64,000 bases of DNA from Trichocoleus desertorum ATA4-8-CV12 (GCA_019358975.1 JAHHIL010000018.1:1-64000); one strand, 5' to 3'. Counted from the first letter of the stretch, positions 1 to 8,934 are shown. Notes: generated by a model from the letters alone, not told the origin. Numbers and translations are program-made.

Positions 1-96
1 ATCAAATTGCTGGCTGAGGAATTAGAATCCTATCTCCCCTTCTGGCAACGGTCTGAAACTTTACCCAAATGGGATATCACCATTCTTCCTGCTTGA
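1..96 (+). CDS. 3' end of an unidentified protein
   Basis: The first base begins an open frame that runs for 31 codons to a TGA at 94-96. The visible C-terminus ends in KWDITILPA and reads like a soluble protein tail. The start lies outside the window. I do not recognise the family. It converges tail to tail, 12 bases away, with the truncated ABC ATPase fragment that follows, so a rearrangement boundary may lie in or next to it. Confidence 0.4.
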   Translation: MKLLAEELESYLPFWQRSETLPKWDITILPA

Positions 97-108
97 CAGG
101 GGTGTTAT

Positions 109-366
109 TTATTTGCAACCCCCTAACTGGTTCATTTTCAGGTGGGGCGGTGATAGATCCATGCCGTTGACGAGTAAGCGCCCACTGTTGATGCTTTCGA
201 GGCGATTGAAGCAGCGGAGTAAGGTGCTTTTGCCACATCCGGAAGGGCCAATTACGGCAACGACTTCTCCTGGCTGGACGACACCGCTAACTCCCTGTAG
301 AATTCTCAAGTCACCAAAGCTTTTTTCTACCTGCTCGAACAAGATAGCGGGGGTTGTACTGTCCAT
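109..366 (-). pseudogene. truncated amino-acid ABC transporter ATPase (GlnQ/BgtA type)
   Basis: This 85-residue frame matches the N-terminus of polar amino-acid ABC ATPases. It has a family-typical start, the A-loop region KSFGDLRILQGV and a Walker A motif GPSGCGKST at about residues 40-48, followed by the usual LRCFNRLESINSG. After the segment 'MDLSPPHLKMNQL' the frame leaves the family and stops at once. The Q-loop, signature motif, Walker B and H-loop are missing, about 65% of a normal 240-residue protein. It is divergent from the fused binding-protein/permease gene at 524, which is where a partner ATPase could sit. It cannot be an active ATPase. A working copy would have to be encoded elsewhere. 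Confidence 0.8.
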
Positions 367-523
367 AGCGCCAGAAGAAGGAACGAATCATTTAATGCTG
401 ATTCTAGCGACACTCTGCGGTTCAGCTTGTAAGATTGACGCAATCTCTGGATCGGCGCAGCCTTAGCGATCGCCATCATCCTGTGTTTCAACTGCGGCGG
501 AGGGTAGTGGAAGCTCTAAACAT

Positions 524-2050
524 ATGCCGAATTTTTTAAGATCACGTTGGCTGCAACGCTTAGTTGTGGCTTGCAGTTGTTTGCTGCTGATTTTGCTAGG
601 TCACTCGGCTTCTGTTGCGCAGACTCAGAGAGTTCTGAGAGTTGGCACTGAGCCAGCTTTTCCCCCGTTTGAGTTTCAAGCGCCTGGGGGTGGGCTGCAA
701 GGATTTGATATTGATTTGATGCAGGCGATCGCCCAAGCGGAAGGGTTGCAGGTGGAGTTCCAAAGTTTACCGTTTGATGGTCTGATTCCTGCCTTGCAAG
801 CCAGAACCGTAGATGCGGCGATTAGCTCAATGACGATTACCGCTGAGCGGCAACAGACGGTAGATTTCTCGCGGCCTTATTTTAAGGCGGGGTTGGCGAT
901 CGCGGTTCGGGCCAACAATACCAGCACAACCGACCTAAGCAGTTTGCAGAACCAGACCATCGGTGTCCAGATTGGCACTACAGGCGCAGAAACCGCCCGC
1001 AAAATTCCCGGTGCAATAATTCGCACGTTTGATTCGGCTCCTTTAGCGTTGCAAGCGTTACTCAATGGCAATGTCAGTGCAGTAATTAATGATGCGCCTG
1101 TGACGTTGTATGCGATCAAAACCAACAACCTCACCGGGATTAAGGTCACTAGCCAATTGCTGACGGAGGAGTTTTACGGTATTGCCACACCCAAAAATTC
1201 TGCTGATTTAGCCAGAATCAACGCTGGCTTGACCCGCATCCTCAGCAACGGCACCTATGACCAAATCTACCGTAAATGGTTTAACGCCCAAGCTCCTTCG
1301 CTCGCCACAGCTACGGTTCCTGGTTCAACTTCCCAAGCTGAAACCGCTCCCCCAGCTACTTCCGGTGCGGTCATTACGCGAGCCCTACCCATCCTGATAC
1401 AAGGCGCTTTGATTACGCTGCAATTAACTGCGCTCTCAGTTTTTTTGGGATTAATCGGTGGCACGTTGATGGGGTTAGCTCGGCTCTCTGCTTCTCGCCC
1501 TTGGCGTTGGTTCGCCAGAATCTACATTGACTTTTTTCGAGGCACACCGCTACTGGTGCAGATCTTGATGATCTACTTTGGCATCCCAGCTTTAGTGCAA
1601 GGGTTAGGTTTCACCTTTACGTTCAATCGTTTGGGTGCAGCGGTGTTGGCTCTCAGTCTCAACAGCACAGCTTATCTGGCTGAAATTGTACGAGCGGGGA
1701 TTCAGTCGATCGAGGTGGGCCAAGTAGAAGCAGCGCAATCTCTTGGTTTAGGGCCAGGACAAGCGCTGCGCTATGTGGTTTTCCCACAAGCCTTTCGGCG
1801 CATGCTGCCACCTCTAGGCAATGAGTTCATCACCCTGCTAAAAGATACGAGTTTGGTTTCTGTGATTGGGTTTGAGGAACTCCTCCGCCGAGGGCAACTA
1901 ATCGTAGCTGACAATTACCGCGCCTTTGAAATTTACGCTGCTGTAGCCCTGGTCTACTTAGTTCTAAATCTACTTTCTTCTCAAGCCTTTAGCTTTCTAG
2001 AGTCCCGCATGAACCCTGCCCGACGATCGCGCCAACCTAACTCCGACTAA
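524..2050 (+). CDS. bgtB: fused substrate-binding protein/permease of a polar amino-acid ABC transporter (BgtB-like)
   Basis: A single 508-residue chain carries a signal peptide (about residues 1-32, ending ASVAQ), a periplasmic solute-binding domain of family 3 (about 36-255, beginning LRVGTEPAFPPFEF) and a HisM/GlnP-type permease domain (about 285-500). The permease contains the EAA loop around residue 403 (EAAQSLGLGPG, then FPQAFRRMLPP), which contacts the ATPase. Such fusions are known in cyanobacteria as BgtB, which imports basic amino acids and glutamine. Assignment to that substrate range is inferred from architecture only. The chain supplies everything except the ATPase, and the adjacent ATPase is a fragment, so it presumably uses one encoded elsewhere. 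Confidence 0.88.
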   Translation: MPNFLRSRWLQRLVVACSCLLLILLGHSASVAQTQRVLRVGTEPAFPPFEFQAPGGGLQGFDIDLMQAIAQAEGLQVEFQSLPFDGLIPALQARTVDAAISSMTITAERQQTVDFSRPYFKAGLAIAVRANNTSTTDLSSLQNQTIGVQIGTTGAETARKIPGAIIRTFDSAPLALQALLNGNVSAVINDAPVTLYAIKTNNLTGIKVTSQLLTEEFYGIATPKNSADLARINAGLTRILSNGTYDQIYRKWFNAQAPSLATATVPGSTSQAETAPPATSGAVITRALPILIQGALITLQLTALSVFLGLIGGTLMGLARLSASRPWRWFARIYIDFFRGTPLLVQILMIYFGIPALVQGLGFTFTFNRLGAAVLALSLNSTAYLAEIVRAGIQSIEVGQVEAAQSLGLGPGQALRYVVFPQAFRRMLPPLGNEFITLLKDTSLVSVIGFEELLRRGQLIVADNYRAFEIYAAVALVYLVLNLLSSQAFSFLESRMNPARRSRQPNSD

Positions 2051-2061
2051 CTCCCATCGGT

Positions 2062-2598
2062 TTATCTACGTCTAGCATCAGTCCGTCTCCCATCGAGCGC
2101 TGCACCAGATGACCCATCGACTACCGCTTCCTTAAACCGCTGTTGGTCATAGAAGTAGACGGTACGAATGGGATAAGGAATGGAAACGCCAGCGCGATCG
2201 CAAGCTTCCTTTAAGGCAATCATCACAATGGTACGGGTGCGCCGAACTACAGCCTTTGTCGGAGCAGTCCAATAGCGCACCATGAGATCAATAGAGCTTT
2301 CACCAAACCCCACAATATCTACTTCTGCCGTTGGCTTGGTCAAGACTTCATCAACCTGGTTCACCGTCTCCAGAAAAGCTTGGATGACTTGGGGTAAAGG
2401 CGTGTTGTAATCAACGCCAATGGCTAAATCAGTTCGGCGATGGGGCATTGCAGTTAGAACTTGCACGGGACTCGTGAACACAATGGAGTTGGGAATTACC
2501 ACCCGTTCGCCTTGGTAGGTACGAAGCAAAGACAGAAAATTTTGGCTGCAACAATCAACTCTGAATGAGTGGCAACTCTGAACGCGTGGGCCAGCCAA
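2062..2598 (-). pseudogene. C-terminal fragment of an MscS-type mechanosensitive channel
   Basis: From about residue 24 onward the frame matches the cytoplasmic beta and alpha/beta domains of MscS channels: LRTYQGERVVIPNS, then HRRTDLAIGVDYNT, and IPYPIRTVYF near the end. The first 22 residues are unrelated to the family. No transmembrane helices or pore helix (TM1-TM3) are encoded upstream. The next 150 bases on this strand are open in another frame but do not resemble MscS. An intact MscS homologue needs the membrane part, so this is most likely a 5'-truncated remnant. A cytosolic domain expressed alone cannot be excluded. Confidence 0.7.
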
Positions 2599-2763
2599 TC
2601 AGCGCGATCGCACTCACAAGCATTACGTCTCAGCTTAGGTACGGCAACGGACAGACAACTCTTTAGCAAAGCCATCAATATAAATTGGAGGGAGCAGCAT
2701 GAGCCTCAATGCTGTTACGACTGAGTTGAAGTCATAACGTTCAATCAGAGTGCTGCAAACTTG

Positions 2764-3177
2764 ATGGTGCCTTTGATTTTATCTGTAGACGACTATGAAG
2801 ACGATCGCCTGCTAAGCGCCTTTTTTCTGGAAAGCCTTGGTTACCAAAGTATTACAGCTCCTGATGGCGAAACGGCTTTAGCCCTAACCCAACGCTGCCA
2901 ACCGGACTTAATTTTACTAGACCTTTGTTTGCCAAGAATGAACGGTCTAGAGGTTGTTCGCCGTCTTAAACAAAATCCACAAACGGCAACGATTCCTGTC
3001 ATTGCCATCACAGCGATGATAGTGCAGGGTAGTAAAATTTCTAACGCTTCAGCCCTGTGCAATCGTGACCAAGCCTTATTAGCAGGCTGCGATGATTACG
3101 TGACCAAGCCCTATACCCTTGAGGAAATAGAGAGCGTCCTTTGTCGTCATCTTAACCAATCCCTCAGTTTCTCTTGA
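2764..3177 (+). CDS. single-domain response regulator (CheY-like receiver)
   Basis: This receiver domain stands alone. The acidic pair is in SVDDYEDD near the N-terminus, the phospho-acceptor Asp is in LILLDLCLPRMNG (about residue 56), the switch Thr is in IAITAM, and the conserved Lys is in DDYVTKPY. I chose the ATG at 2764 over the TTG just before it. There is no output domain, so it must act by protein contact with a partner, and no histidine kinase lies nearby. It is odd in having about 10-14 extra residues (VQGSKISNASALCN region) between the switch Thr and helix 4, exactly where receivers change shape on phosphorylation. Confidence 0.88.
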   Translation: MVPLILSVDDYEDDRLLSAFFLESLGYQSITAPDGETALALTQRCQPDLILLDLCLPRMNGLEVVRRLKQNPQTATIPVIAITAMIVQGSKISNASALCNRDQALLAGCDDYVTKPYTLEEIESVLCRHLNQSLSFS

Positions 3178-3261
3178 GCACGCCCAAGAGTTGAGAGTGG
3201 AAATCTGGCAGATTTCCCCTTAATCTGTTGACATCGTGCCAACTTTTTCTCTCATACTCCT

Positions 3262-5454
3262 ATGATTGGACTGGAAAAAATCGCCCTCCAAGCCGCCAGC
3301 ATGGGTTTGGCTAGCATTTTCAGCCGTGTGGTTTGGGAGGGAGGCGGCAAACTGCTCGGTTGGATGGGCAAAAAAAGCTTAGACGAAAAAACCAAGCAGG
3401 CGATCGCGGCAGCTTCAACCCAGTACGTCCAAAACTATGGGGAGCGCCACGGCATTCTGAAAGTGTTGGGTATGCGTGAGCCTGCACCTTTGGAGTCGAT
3501 TTACACGACCGTTCAATTGCTCGACAAGTGGGATCTGCGGCGGTTTGAGTCGATTGAAACCTTAGAAAAAGCCTATCGCCAAACTCGAACTCGTAGCTTT
3601 CAACCCAAAGAGTCGAGCCGTCAGGATGGTCGAAGAGTTGCCAACGAAAAACAATATTTAATGGTGCTAGGTGGGCCTGGAGCAGGGAAATCGACCTTTC
3701 TCCGCAAGTTGGGTTTGGAAGCACTCAAGGGAACCCAAGGTGGCTATGAGCATGAATGTATCCCGGTGCTGATTGAGCTAAAGAGCTTTACTAGCAGCAA
3801 GATCAACATCGAGAAAGCGATCGCCCAGGAGTTCAAAATTTGTGGTTTTCCCCACCCGGAAGAAGCCACGACTCAACTGTTAGAACAAGGCAAATTATTA
3901 ATTTTATTAGATGGCTTAGATGAAGTCCCTGGCAAAAATCTAAATGAAGCAATTTGTCAAATTCAAAACTTTGTCGATCAGTACGATCAAAACCGTTTTA
4001 TTGCCTCTTGCCGCCTCGCCGCCTATCGCCACAACTTTAGACGATTTACCGATGTGGCAATGGCTGACTTCGACCCTGCCCAAATCAAGCAGTTCATCCA
4101 TAATTGGTTCCGCTCCAACGAGGATCAGCAAGCTGGCACCGGGCAGAAGTGTTGGGAGTTACTTATAAAGCCAGAAAACGCTGCGGCCAAAGAATTAGCC
4201 CACTCGCCTTTACTACTGACACTCCTTTGTTTAGTCTACGATCGCTCTCAAAATTTCCCCAACAATCGCAGTGTTCTTTATCGTAAGGCTCTCCGAGTTT
4301 TGCTGGAGGAATGGGCTTCTGAGAAACGCATTTTACGCGATGAAATCTACCAAGGCTTAAGCACCGAATTAGAAGAAATTTTATTATCTGAAATTGCCTA
4401 TAATGCATTCAAATCAGATCGGCTCTTCTTCTCTCAAGCGGAGATTGTCAGTCAAATCAAAACTTTTTTAACTGATAACTTAAATGCACCCAAACACTTG
4501 AATGGAGAGGCGGTATTAAATGCGATCGCGATTCAGCAAGGCATTTTAGTCGAACGGGCAGAAGATGTGTTTTCGTTCTCCCATTTGACGCTGCAAGAAT
4601 ATCTCACTGCCCAGTACATCGCCGACAATCATCAAGTGGTTCGCTTAGTCGCCGATCACCTCACAGACCCGCGTTGGCAAGAAGTATTTTTACTCGTGGC
4701 AGGGCTAATGCGGCATGGTGCTGATGAACTACTGATCCGCATGGCTCGCAAAACTCGTCGCTACATCACCACTCCTAAGTTGCAAGCTTTGTTGCAGTGG
4801 GCGCACCAAATTACTGAAGGCCCAGGAACCACTGTGAAGCCTGTGGTAAAAAGAGCCTCGGCATTGTTTGTAGCTTTAGCTCGCGATCGCGCCTTAGAAC
4901 TAGTCCGGGTGCTCCATCCCAATACCGCGCGCGTTTTAGATCTCGTACGGACGCTAGACCTAGTTTGTGCCCCTGCTTCAGTGCAAGCGATCGATTTAGC
5001 TCGCGCGATGGAACTGGCCCGCAGCCTCAATTTTGACTGTGCTCCCGCTCGCGCCCGTGCCCGAACTCGCAGCCTGAACCGGATTCCCGCTCGGACTCTA
5101 GCTCGCGCCGTCACCAACTCTCTAGCGCAAGAGTTTAGCAAGAGCCAACTGTTTAACAGCGTCAACTTCCACCCCTTGATTGCTCGTCTAGATGCTCTAA
5201 AAACCAAAGCCCCAGATACTAGCCAACCCTATGAAGTGCAGCAAGCCTTTCGCGATCGCGTTTCTCAAGTCTGGCTCCACGCCCTCAAGCTCGATGCTGC
5301 CCTAGTGGATTTATCCGCCGCAGAGTTACAAGCGCTGGAAAACTACCTTTACGCCAATTGTCTGCTAGTCCGTTGTAAGCAATCAGCCGTTCGAGTTTCA
5401 GCCAAAACCTGGGAAGAAATTGAAACGCAAATGCTTTTTGTTGCAGGCTGCTAA
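3262..5454 (+). CDS. NACHT-domain STAND NTPase
   Basis: The protein has 730 residues. An N-terminal helical region (about 1-125) precedes a NACHT domain with Walker A GGPGAGKST at about 137-145 and Walker B LLDGLDE at 215-221. Winged-helix-like helices follow, with the phrase SHLTLQEYLTAQYIAD near residue 440 that is typical of bacterial NACHT proteins. Residues of about 530-640 form a Leu/Ala/Arg-rich segment with loosely repeated pieces such as LDLVRTLDLVCAP and MELARSLNFDCAP, likely a helical solenoid in the sensor position. No effector domain (nuclease, TIR, protease) is recognisable. Bacterial NACHT proteins include antiphage sensors (bNACHT), so a defence role is plausible but inferred. 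It stands alone, about 85 bases after the response regulator. Confidence 0.85.
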   Translation: MIGLEKIALQAASMGLASIFSRVVWEGGGKLLGWMGKKSLDEKTKQAIAAASTQYVQNYGERHGILKVLGMREPAPLESIYTTVQLLDKWDLRRFESIETLEKAYRQTRTRSFQPKESSRQDGRRVANEKQYLMVLGGPGAGKSTFLRKLGLEALKGTQGGYEHECIPVLIELKSFTSSKINIEKAIAQEFKICGFPHPEEATTQLLEQGKLLILLDGLDEVPGKNLNEAICQIQNFVDQYDQNRFIASCRLAAYRHNFRRFTDVAMADFDPAQIKQFIHNWFRSNEDQQAGTGQKCWELLIKPENAAAKELAHSPLLLTLLCLVYDRSQNFPNNRSVLYRKALRVLLEEWASEKRILRDEIYQGLSTELEEILLSEIAYNAFKSDRLFFSQAEIVSQIKTFLTDNLNAPKHLNGEAVLNAIAIQQGILVERAEDVFSFSHLTLQEYLTAQYIADNHQVVRLVADHLTDPRWQEVFLLVAGLMRHGADELLIRMARKTRRYITTPKLQALLQWAHQITEGPGTTVKPVVKRASALFVALARDRALELVRVLHPNTARVLDLVRTLDLVCAPASVQAIDLARAMELARSLNFDCAPARARARTRSLNRIPARTLARAVTNSLAQEFSKSQLFNSVNFHPLIARLDALKTKAPDTSQPYEVQQAFRDRVSQVWLHALKLDAALVDLSAAELQALENYLYANCLLVRCKQSAVRVSAKTWEEIETQMLFVAGC

Positions 5455-5970
5455 GGCTGCTTCAGGAGCTTTACCACAACTAGATGGGTTAACAGGTCTG
5501 TGCAGGGGCAGAGGGCGCGATCGCATACTTAGGGTTTAACTTGGGGGATTTAGATTGGGAGCTTTAACAAAAAAGCATGTGGGCTCCATAGTGCTACGCA
5601 TCAAGTTTAGGGCAAAGGGGGTGCAGGGGCGAAGCCCCCACACCCCGTCTTAACCTTTAACAGTACTGCTATATCAACGTCAAAGATGGGTACAAACTTC
5701 AGCAAAAACATGCAAGGTTTTCCTATTAAAAAGATGAGTTTGAATCGAACTGGTTTCTAAGTGCAAAAATCTGGTAGTTTTTGCTACAAATTTGCAGATT
5801 TCATCAGAGATTTATCAAAATTACCTGCTTTTATTTGCCACTTCACGGAACAATTCGCTAGCATTTGTATCGTTATGTATGGGAATGTTAAGAGCGTCTG
5901 CTACCCGCGATCGCCCAGAGCATTGCTAGGAGCATCGCCGCCATTCCTACCTCTCTCTTACTTGGAACGC
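5455..5970. other. intergenic region with a degenerate inverted-repeat element
   Basis: There is no convincing gene in this 516-base gap. It includes a GC-rich hairpin of the form GGGGC-GAA-GCCCC near 5626-5638, inside a short element with imperfect ends (listed separately). The open frame that runs upstream of the Mo-nitro_C protein through 5761-5970 has no family support, and I treat it as non-coding leader. Confidence 0.5.
5588..5672. repeat. degenerate MITE-like element
   Basis: The 85-base element has imperfect terminal inverted repeats: ATAGTGCTAC at 5588-5597 and GTACTGCTAT at 5663-5672, 7 of 10 paired. The core is GC-rich and contains gtgcaggggcgaagccccc. The core and the terminal 'tagc...gcta' pattern recall the better-preserved 103-base element at 42388-42490, so I group them as one family. 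Confidence 0.4.
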
Positions 5971-6318
5971 ATGTTTATGGCGTCAACAAATCAAGGTAGT
6001 TTTGCCCTGTTCGATGAAACAGTGGCTCCCGCTAAGAGCAAAGCTCCGTTTAAGCTACAATTTGGTTTTCTCAAGCCTTTACGGCAGTGGCTGGATGGAA
6101 TTGAAGTCCAAACCCCTCGGTTGGCTCATTTTCTCGCCAAAACAATTCCAGCTCAGTGCCCTTTTGAGAGAGACATTACTCTCTTTGGCCGCAAAATTGC
6201 TCATATTCCACCACTGTGCAAATTCAATCCTTTGTACGAGGAATTGGTAGGCCTCCGGTTTCGCGCCCTTTGCTACTTAGTAGATCAGTGTGGCGAGGAC
6301 ATTCAAGCCTATTCCTAG
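5971..6318 (+). CDS. Mo-dependent nitrogenase C-terminal-domain (Mo-nitro_C) family protein
   Basis: The protein is about 115 residues and ends in the conserved core of the Mo-nitro_C family: the phrases AQCPFERDI, IPPLCKFNPLYEEL and LRFRALCYL, with two conserved Cys residues. I chose the ATG at 5971 (or 5977, two codons on) because a GGAA lies just upstream and the longer 5' frame has no family similarity. The family is widespread in cyanobacteria, including strains that do not fix nitrogen, and despite its name its function is unknown. No nif gene is present in the window. Confidence 0.75.
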   Translation: MFMASTNQGSFALFDETVAPAKSKAPFKLQFGFLKPLRQWLDGIEVQTPRLAHFLAKTIPAQCPFERDITLFGRKIAHIPPLCKFNPLYEELVGLRFRALCYLVDQCGEDIQAYS

Positions 6319-6364
6319 AAACTGTGCCTACATAGGGCTTTGATCAGCTTCCTTCTAGGGAGTT

Positions 6365-7537
6365 TTAACTGGTTTTCAATGCATCTGCTTGTTTCTGTGC
6401 TGTGATCACAGCTTGCGGCGGCACCTTAGATCCATCCCTTAGCGTCACTCCCACTACAATGGCCCCCGTACCAATCGTGACGTTGTCACCTACCTGAGAG
6501 CGAAACAAGACTGCATCATCCGCGATCGCCAGGTTGTTGCCGACTTCTAAGGGGCCGTGGAAGACAACGTTGTCGTCTGTATTTAAGTTTCTGCCTATTC
6601 GGATGCTGGTGCCTTTGAGGGCATGAAAGGTGACTCGATCTTCGATCGCAGCATTTTCGCCAATGATGATGGGTGAACCTTCATCAGCCCGAATCGAGGT
6701 ACGCTGACCCACCACACTATTACGGCCCAGGCGCACGTCACCCACAATTCGCACAAATGGGTCGATTCGAACGTTCTGACCTAAGGTGGGTCGCACGGGT
6801 TTTGGGTTCCAGGAGGTTCGTGGGGCGGGGCTAATGCCAGTGACGGCATCGAATCCCTGCGATCGATAGAGTTCACCATAATGCTCGGCAAACTCTTCAT
6901 TCACTTCTAAGACTTCTCTTTGAAACTCGGCATTGTCCGTGGTTTTTAGAGGCAAGGCATCTGCTTGAGCTTGCGTGGTAATGACTGCACCAATCGGGAC
7001 GAGACGATTTCTGCCAATTCGTACGTTAGCCAGTTTGGCTCCATGCAGCACAAAAGCCCCATCCTCTAGAACGGTGTTCTGCAATTGCGCGTGGAAGCCG
7101 ATGAAAGTGAAGTTGCCGATTTTGGAATTTTCAATACTGGCTTGGTGAGCAATGCTGACTTGGTTTCCAGTGCTGCTCGATCTGCGACCACAGGCGCTAG
7201 TGGGAGAAGGGGTGCGGCGGCGGGCAATAAAAAGAATATTGTCTTGGAGATTTGTTTCATTGCCAATGCAGATGTGAGTGTCGGGATCGGCCCGTAAAAC
7301 CGTGTTGCTAGCCACAAACACCCGCTTACCCACAGCTACATTACCAAATAGCTCCACTAAAGGGCTAATAAAGCTGGAGTTAACTACGACCGGAGTGGGC
7401 CGAAATAAGCTGGTTAAGGAGCTTGGAGTCGCAGCCAAGGTCACAGTTACGGTCAGTACAAGGCCCAAAATAATGCCAATGCTCAGAAAACTCCGCGATC
7501 GCTTTTTGAGACGTTGGTGTGTAGAAACAACTTTCAC
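6365..7537 (-). CDS. membrane-anchored double gamma-carbonic-anhydrase-like (left-handed beta-helix) protein
   Basis: The 390-residue protein has a cationic N-terminus and one hydrophobic helix (about residues 18-36), an uncleaved anchor or signal peptide. Two hexapeptide-repeat (left-handed beta-helix) domains follow, at about 50-200 and 250-388. The first contains SIAHQASI followed by FIGFHAQL, like the zinc-site strand region of gamma carbonic anhydrases and CcmM. The second has VTFHALKG and VVFHGPL. The family is annotated as carbonic anhydrase or CcmM-like in cyanobacteria. Activity cannot be judged without mapping all three zinc His residues. The N-terminal helix would put it in or across the membrane, unlike carboxysomal CcmM. 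It is monocistronic. Confidence 0.7.
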   Translation of the reverse strand: MKVVSTHQRLKKRSRSFLSIGIILGLVLTVTVTLAATPSSLTSLFRPTPVVVNSSFISPLVELFGNVAVGKRVFVASNTVLRADPDTHICIGNETNLQDNILFIARRRTPSPTSACGRRSSSTGNQVSIAHQASIENSKIGNFTFIGFHAQLQNTVLEDGAFVLHGAKLANVRIGRNRLVPIGAVITTQAQADALPLKTTDNAEFQREVLEVNEEFAEHYGELYRSQGFDAVTGISPAPRTSWNPKPVRPTLGQNVRIDPFVRIVGDVRLGRNSVVGQRTSIRADEGSPIIIGENAAIEDRVTFHALKGTSIRIGRNLNTDDNVVFHGPLEVGNNLAIADDAVLFRSQVGDNVTIGTGAIVVGVTLRDGSKVPPQAVITAQKQADALKTS

Positions 7538-7609
7538 AGCGCAACCAATAAACTAGATACTAACTATTTCTAGGTAGCCGCTTAGCTCTCAGGCCAGTTT
7601 TCGACTGAT

Positions 7610-8680
7610 TCAGCTTACCGTAGCTACCAACTGCGACTCAATCTTGGCAGCATCGATCGCCCGACCAATGAAGACTAGGCGGGTTTCTGGTGTTTCATCC
7701 GGTTGCCACGGGCGATCGTAGAAGCGCTCGAAGCGTTTACCCACCCCTTGTAGCACCAACCGCATCGACTTATTGGGCACTGCCACAAACCCCTTAATCC
7801 GGTAGATTTCTTGCTCTTGCACCAGAGCTTCCAACTGGCGTTGTAGCTGGTCTGGGTCGAAGCTTTGGTTTAGGACAACATGAGTCGAGGTGATATCGTC
7901 ATCGTGATTATGCTCTTCCTCAGTGTCATGATGGCTGGGGCGCTGCTCCAGGTTGTCTTCCACGGCTGCCTGGAACCCTAAGAGTAGATCTGGGCTGAGT
8001 TGACCGCGATCGCTCGCTACAATCTTGACGGCTCTGGGCAATTCTCGCTGAATCAGCTCTAGGGCTTGAGTTTGAGCATCGGCATCTACTAGATCTGTCT
8101 TATTCAGCACCACCAAATCGGCACAGGCGAGTTGATCTTCAAACAACTCTTGCAGAGGCGTTTCGTGGTCTAGATTTGGGTCGGCTTGCCGTTGGGCTTC
8201 TACAGCTTGCAGATCGCTCGCCAGGGTTCCCTGAGTCACCGCCTCACAATCCACCACTGTTACCACCCCATCTACGGTGGCGGCATTGCGAATTTCGGGC
8301 CAGCGAAACGCTTTAATCAACGGCTTGGGCAAAGCCAAACCAGACGTTTCAATCAAAATACAGTCGATCTGATCTCGACGCTTGATTAGCTCTAGCATCG
8401 TCGGCAAAAACTCTTCCTGTACGGTGCAGCAAAGACAGCCGTTGGTCAGCTCCACAATGTTGGAAACGTTGGCTGCACTCGCTACTTGCTCCTCACCGGA
8501 CTCATCTGGACACACTTGGCAAGACCGTAGCAAATCACCATCAATCCCCAACTCGCCAAACTCATTCACCAAGACCGCAATCCGCCGACCTTGATTGTTT
8601 TGCAACACATGTCGAATCAGGGTCGTTTTACCACTGCCTAGGAAGCCAGTAATGACGGTAACAGGAATTTTTGCAGCCAT
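7610..8680 (-). CDS. cobW: CobW/COG0523-family GTPase metal chaperone
   Basis: The 356-residue G3E GTPase has Walker A GFLGSGKT at residues 12-19, the metal-binding GCLCC motif at 81-85, the NKTD guanine-specificity motif at about 193, and a CobW C-terminal domain from about 265. A Cys pair in SCQVCPDE (about 54-57) is typical of CobW proper rather than the zinc YeiR/ZNG1 type. A His/Asp/Glu-rich linker around residues 248-262 (HHDTEEEHNHDDD) probably binds metal. The family delivers cobalt or zinc to client enzymes. CobW is genetically linked to cobalamin synthesis, but the metal here is inferred. No cobalamin riboswitch or Zur box was recognised upstream. Confidence 0.82.
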   Translation of the reverse strand: MAAKIPVTVITGFLGSGKTTLIRHVLQNNQGRRIAVLVNEFGELGIDGDLLRSCQVCPDESGEEQVASAANVSNIVELTNGCLCCTVQEEFLPTMLELIKRRDQIDCILIETSGLALPKPLIKAFRWPEIRNAATVDGVVTVVDCEAVTQGTLASDLQAVEAQRQADPNLDHETPLQELFEDQLACADLVVLNKTDLVDADAQTQALELIQRELPRAVKIVASDRGQLSPDLLLGFQAAVEDNLEQRPSHHDTEEEHNHDDDITSTHVVLNQSFDPDQLQRQLEALVQEQEIYRIKGFVAVPNKSMRLVLQGVGKRFERFYDRPWQPDETPETRLVFIGRAIDAAKIESQLVATVS

Positions 8681-8934
8681 GCCTAAACTCAGAAAGGATT
8701 TGAAAGGGTTTGAAAAGGATTTGAAAAGGTTTTAGAAGGGGCGATCGCTTGCCCAAATATTGCTTGCTCAGGTTATCACTCTCAGCAGGACGCCTTCAAG
8801 CTAATAATCCTGAAAGCTCAGTGACTGCTTTACAACCACCAAGCCTCCAGGATTACAAGTTTGCTCACAATGGAGACTAAATTTTAGATAGAGGATAGTT
8901 CCTCGAAGTTAGCGACAGAAGTAGCTCAGCCAGC
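8681..8934. other. intergenic region between ho1 and cobW with short tandem repeats
   Basis: Just upstream of cobW, 8692-8735 contains four imperfect copies of an AAAGGATTTGA/AAAGGGTTTGA unit, an AT-rich short tandem repeat of the kind scattered in cyanobacterial genomes. I see nothing else in this gap. Confidence 0.5.

Noticed and set aside
2496-2678. Frameshifted N-terminus of the MscS fragment
   Set aside because: The translated product has no membrane helices or MscS similarity, so truncation rather than a single frameshift is the better explanation.
4761-5207. 148-codon antisense frame inside the NACHT gene
   Set aside because: It is a shadow of the Arg/Ala-rich coding region, where GC-rich codons suppress stops on the other strand.
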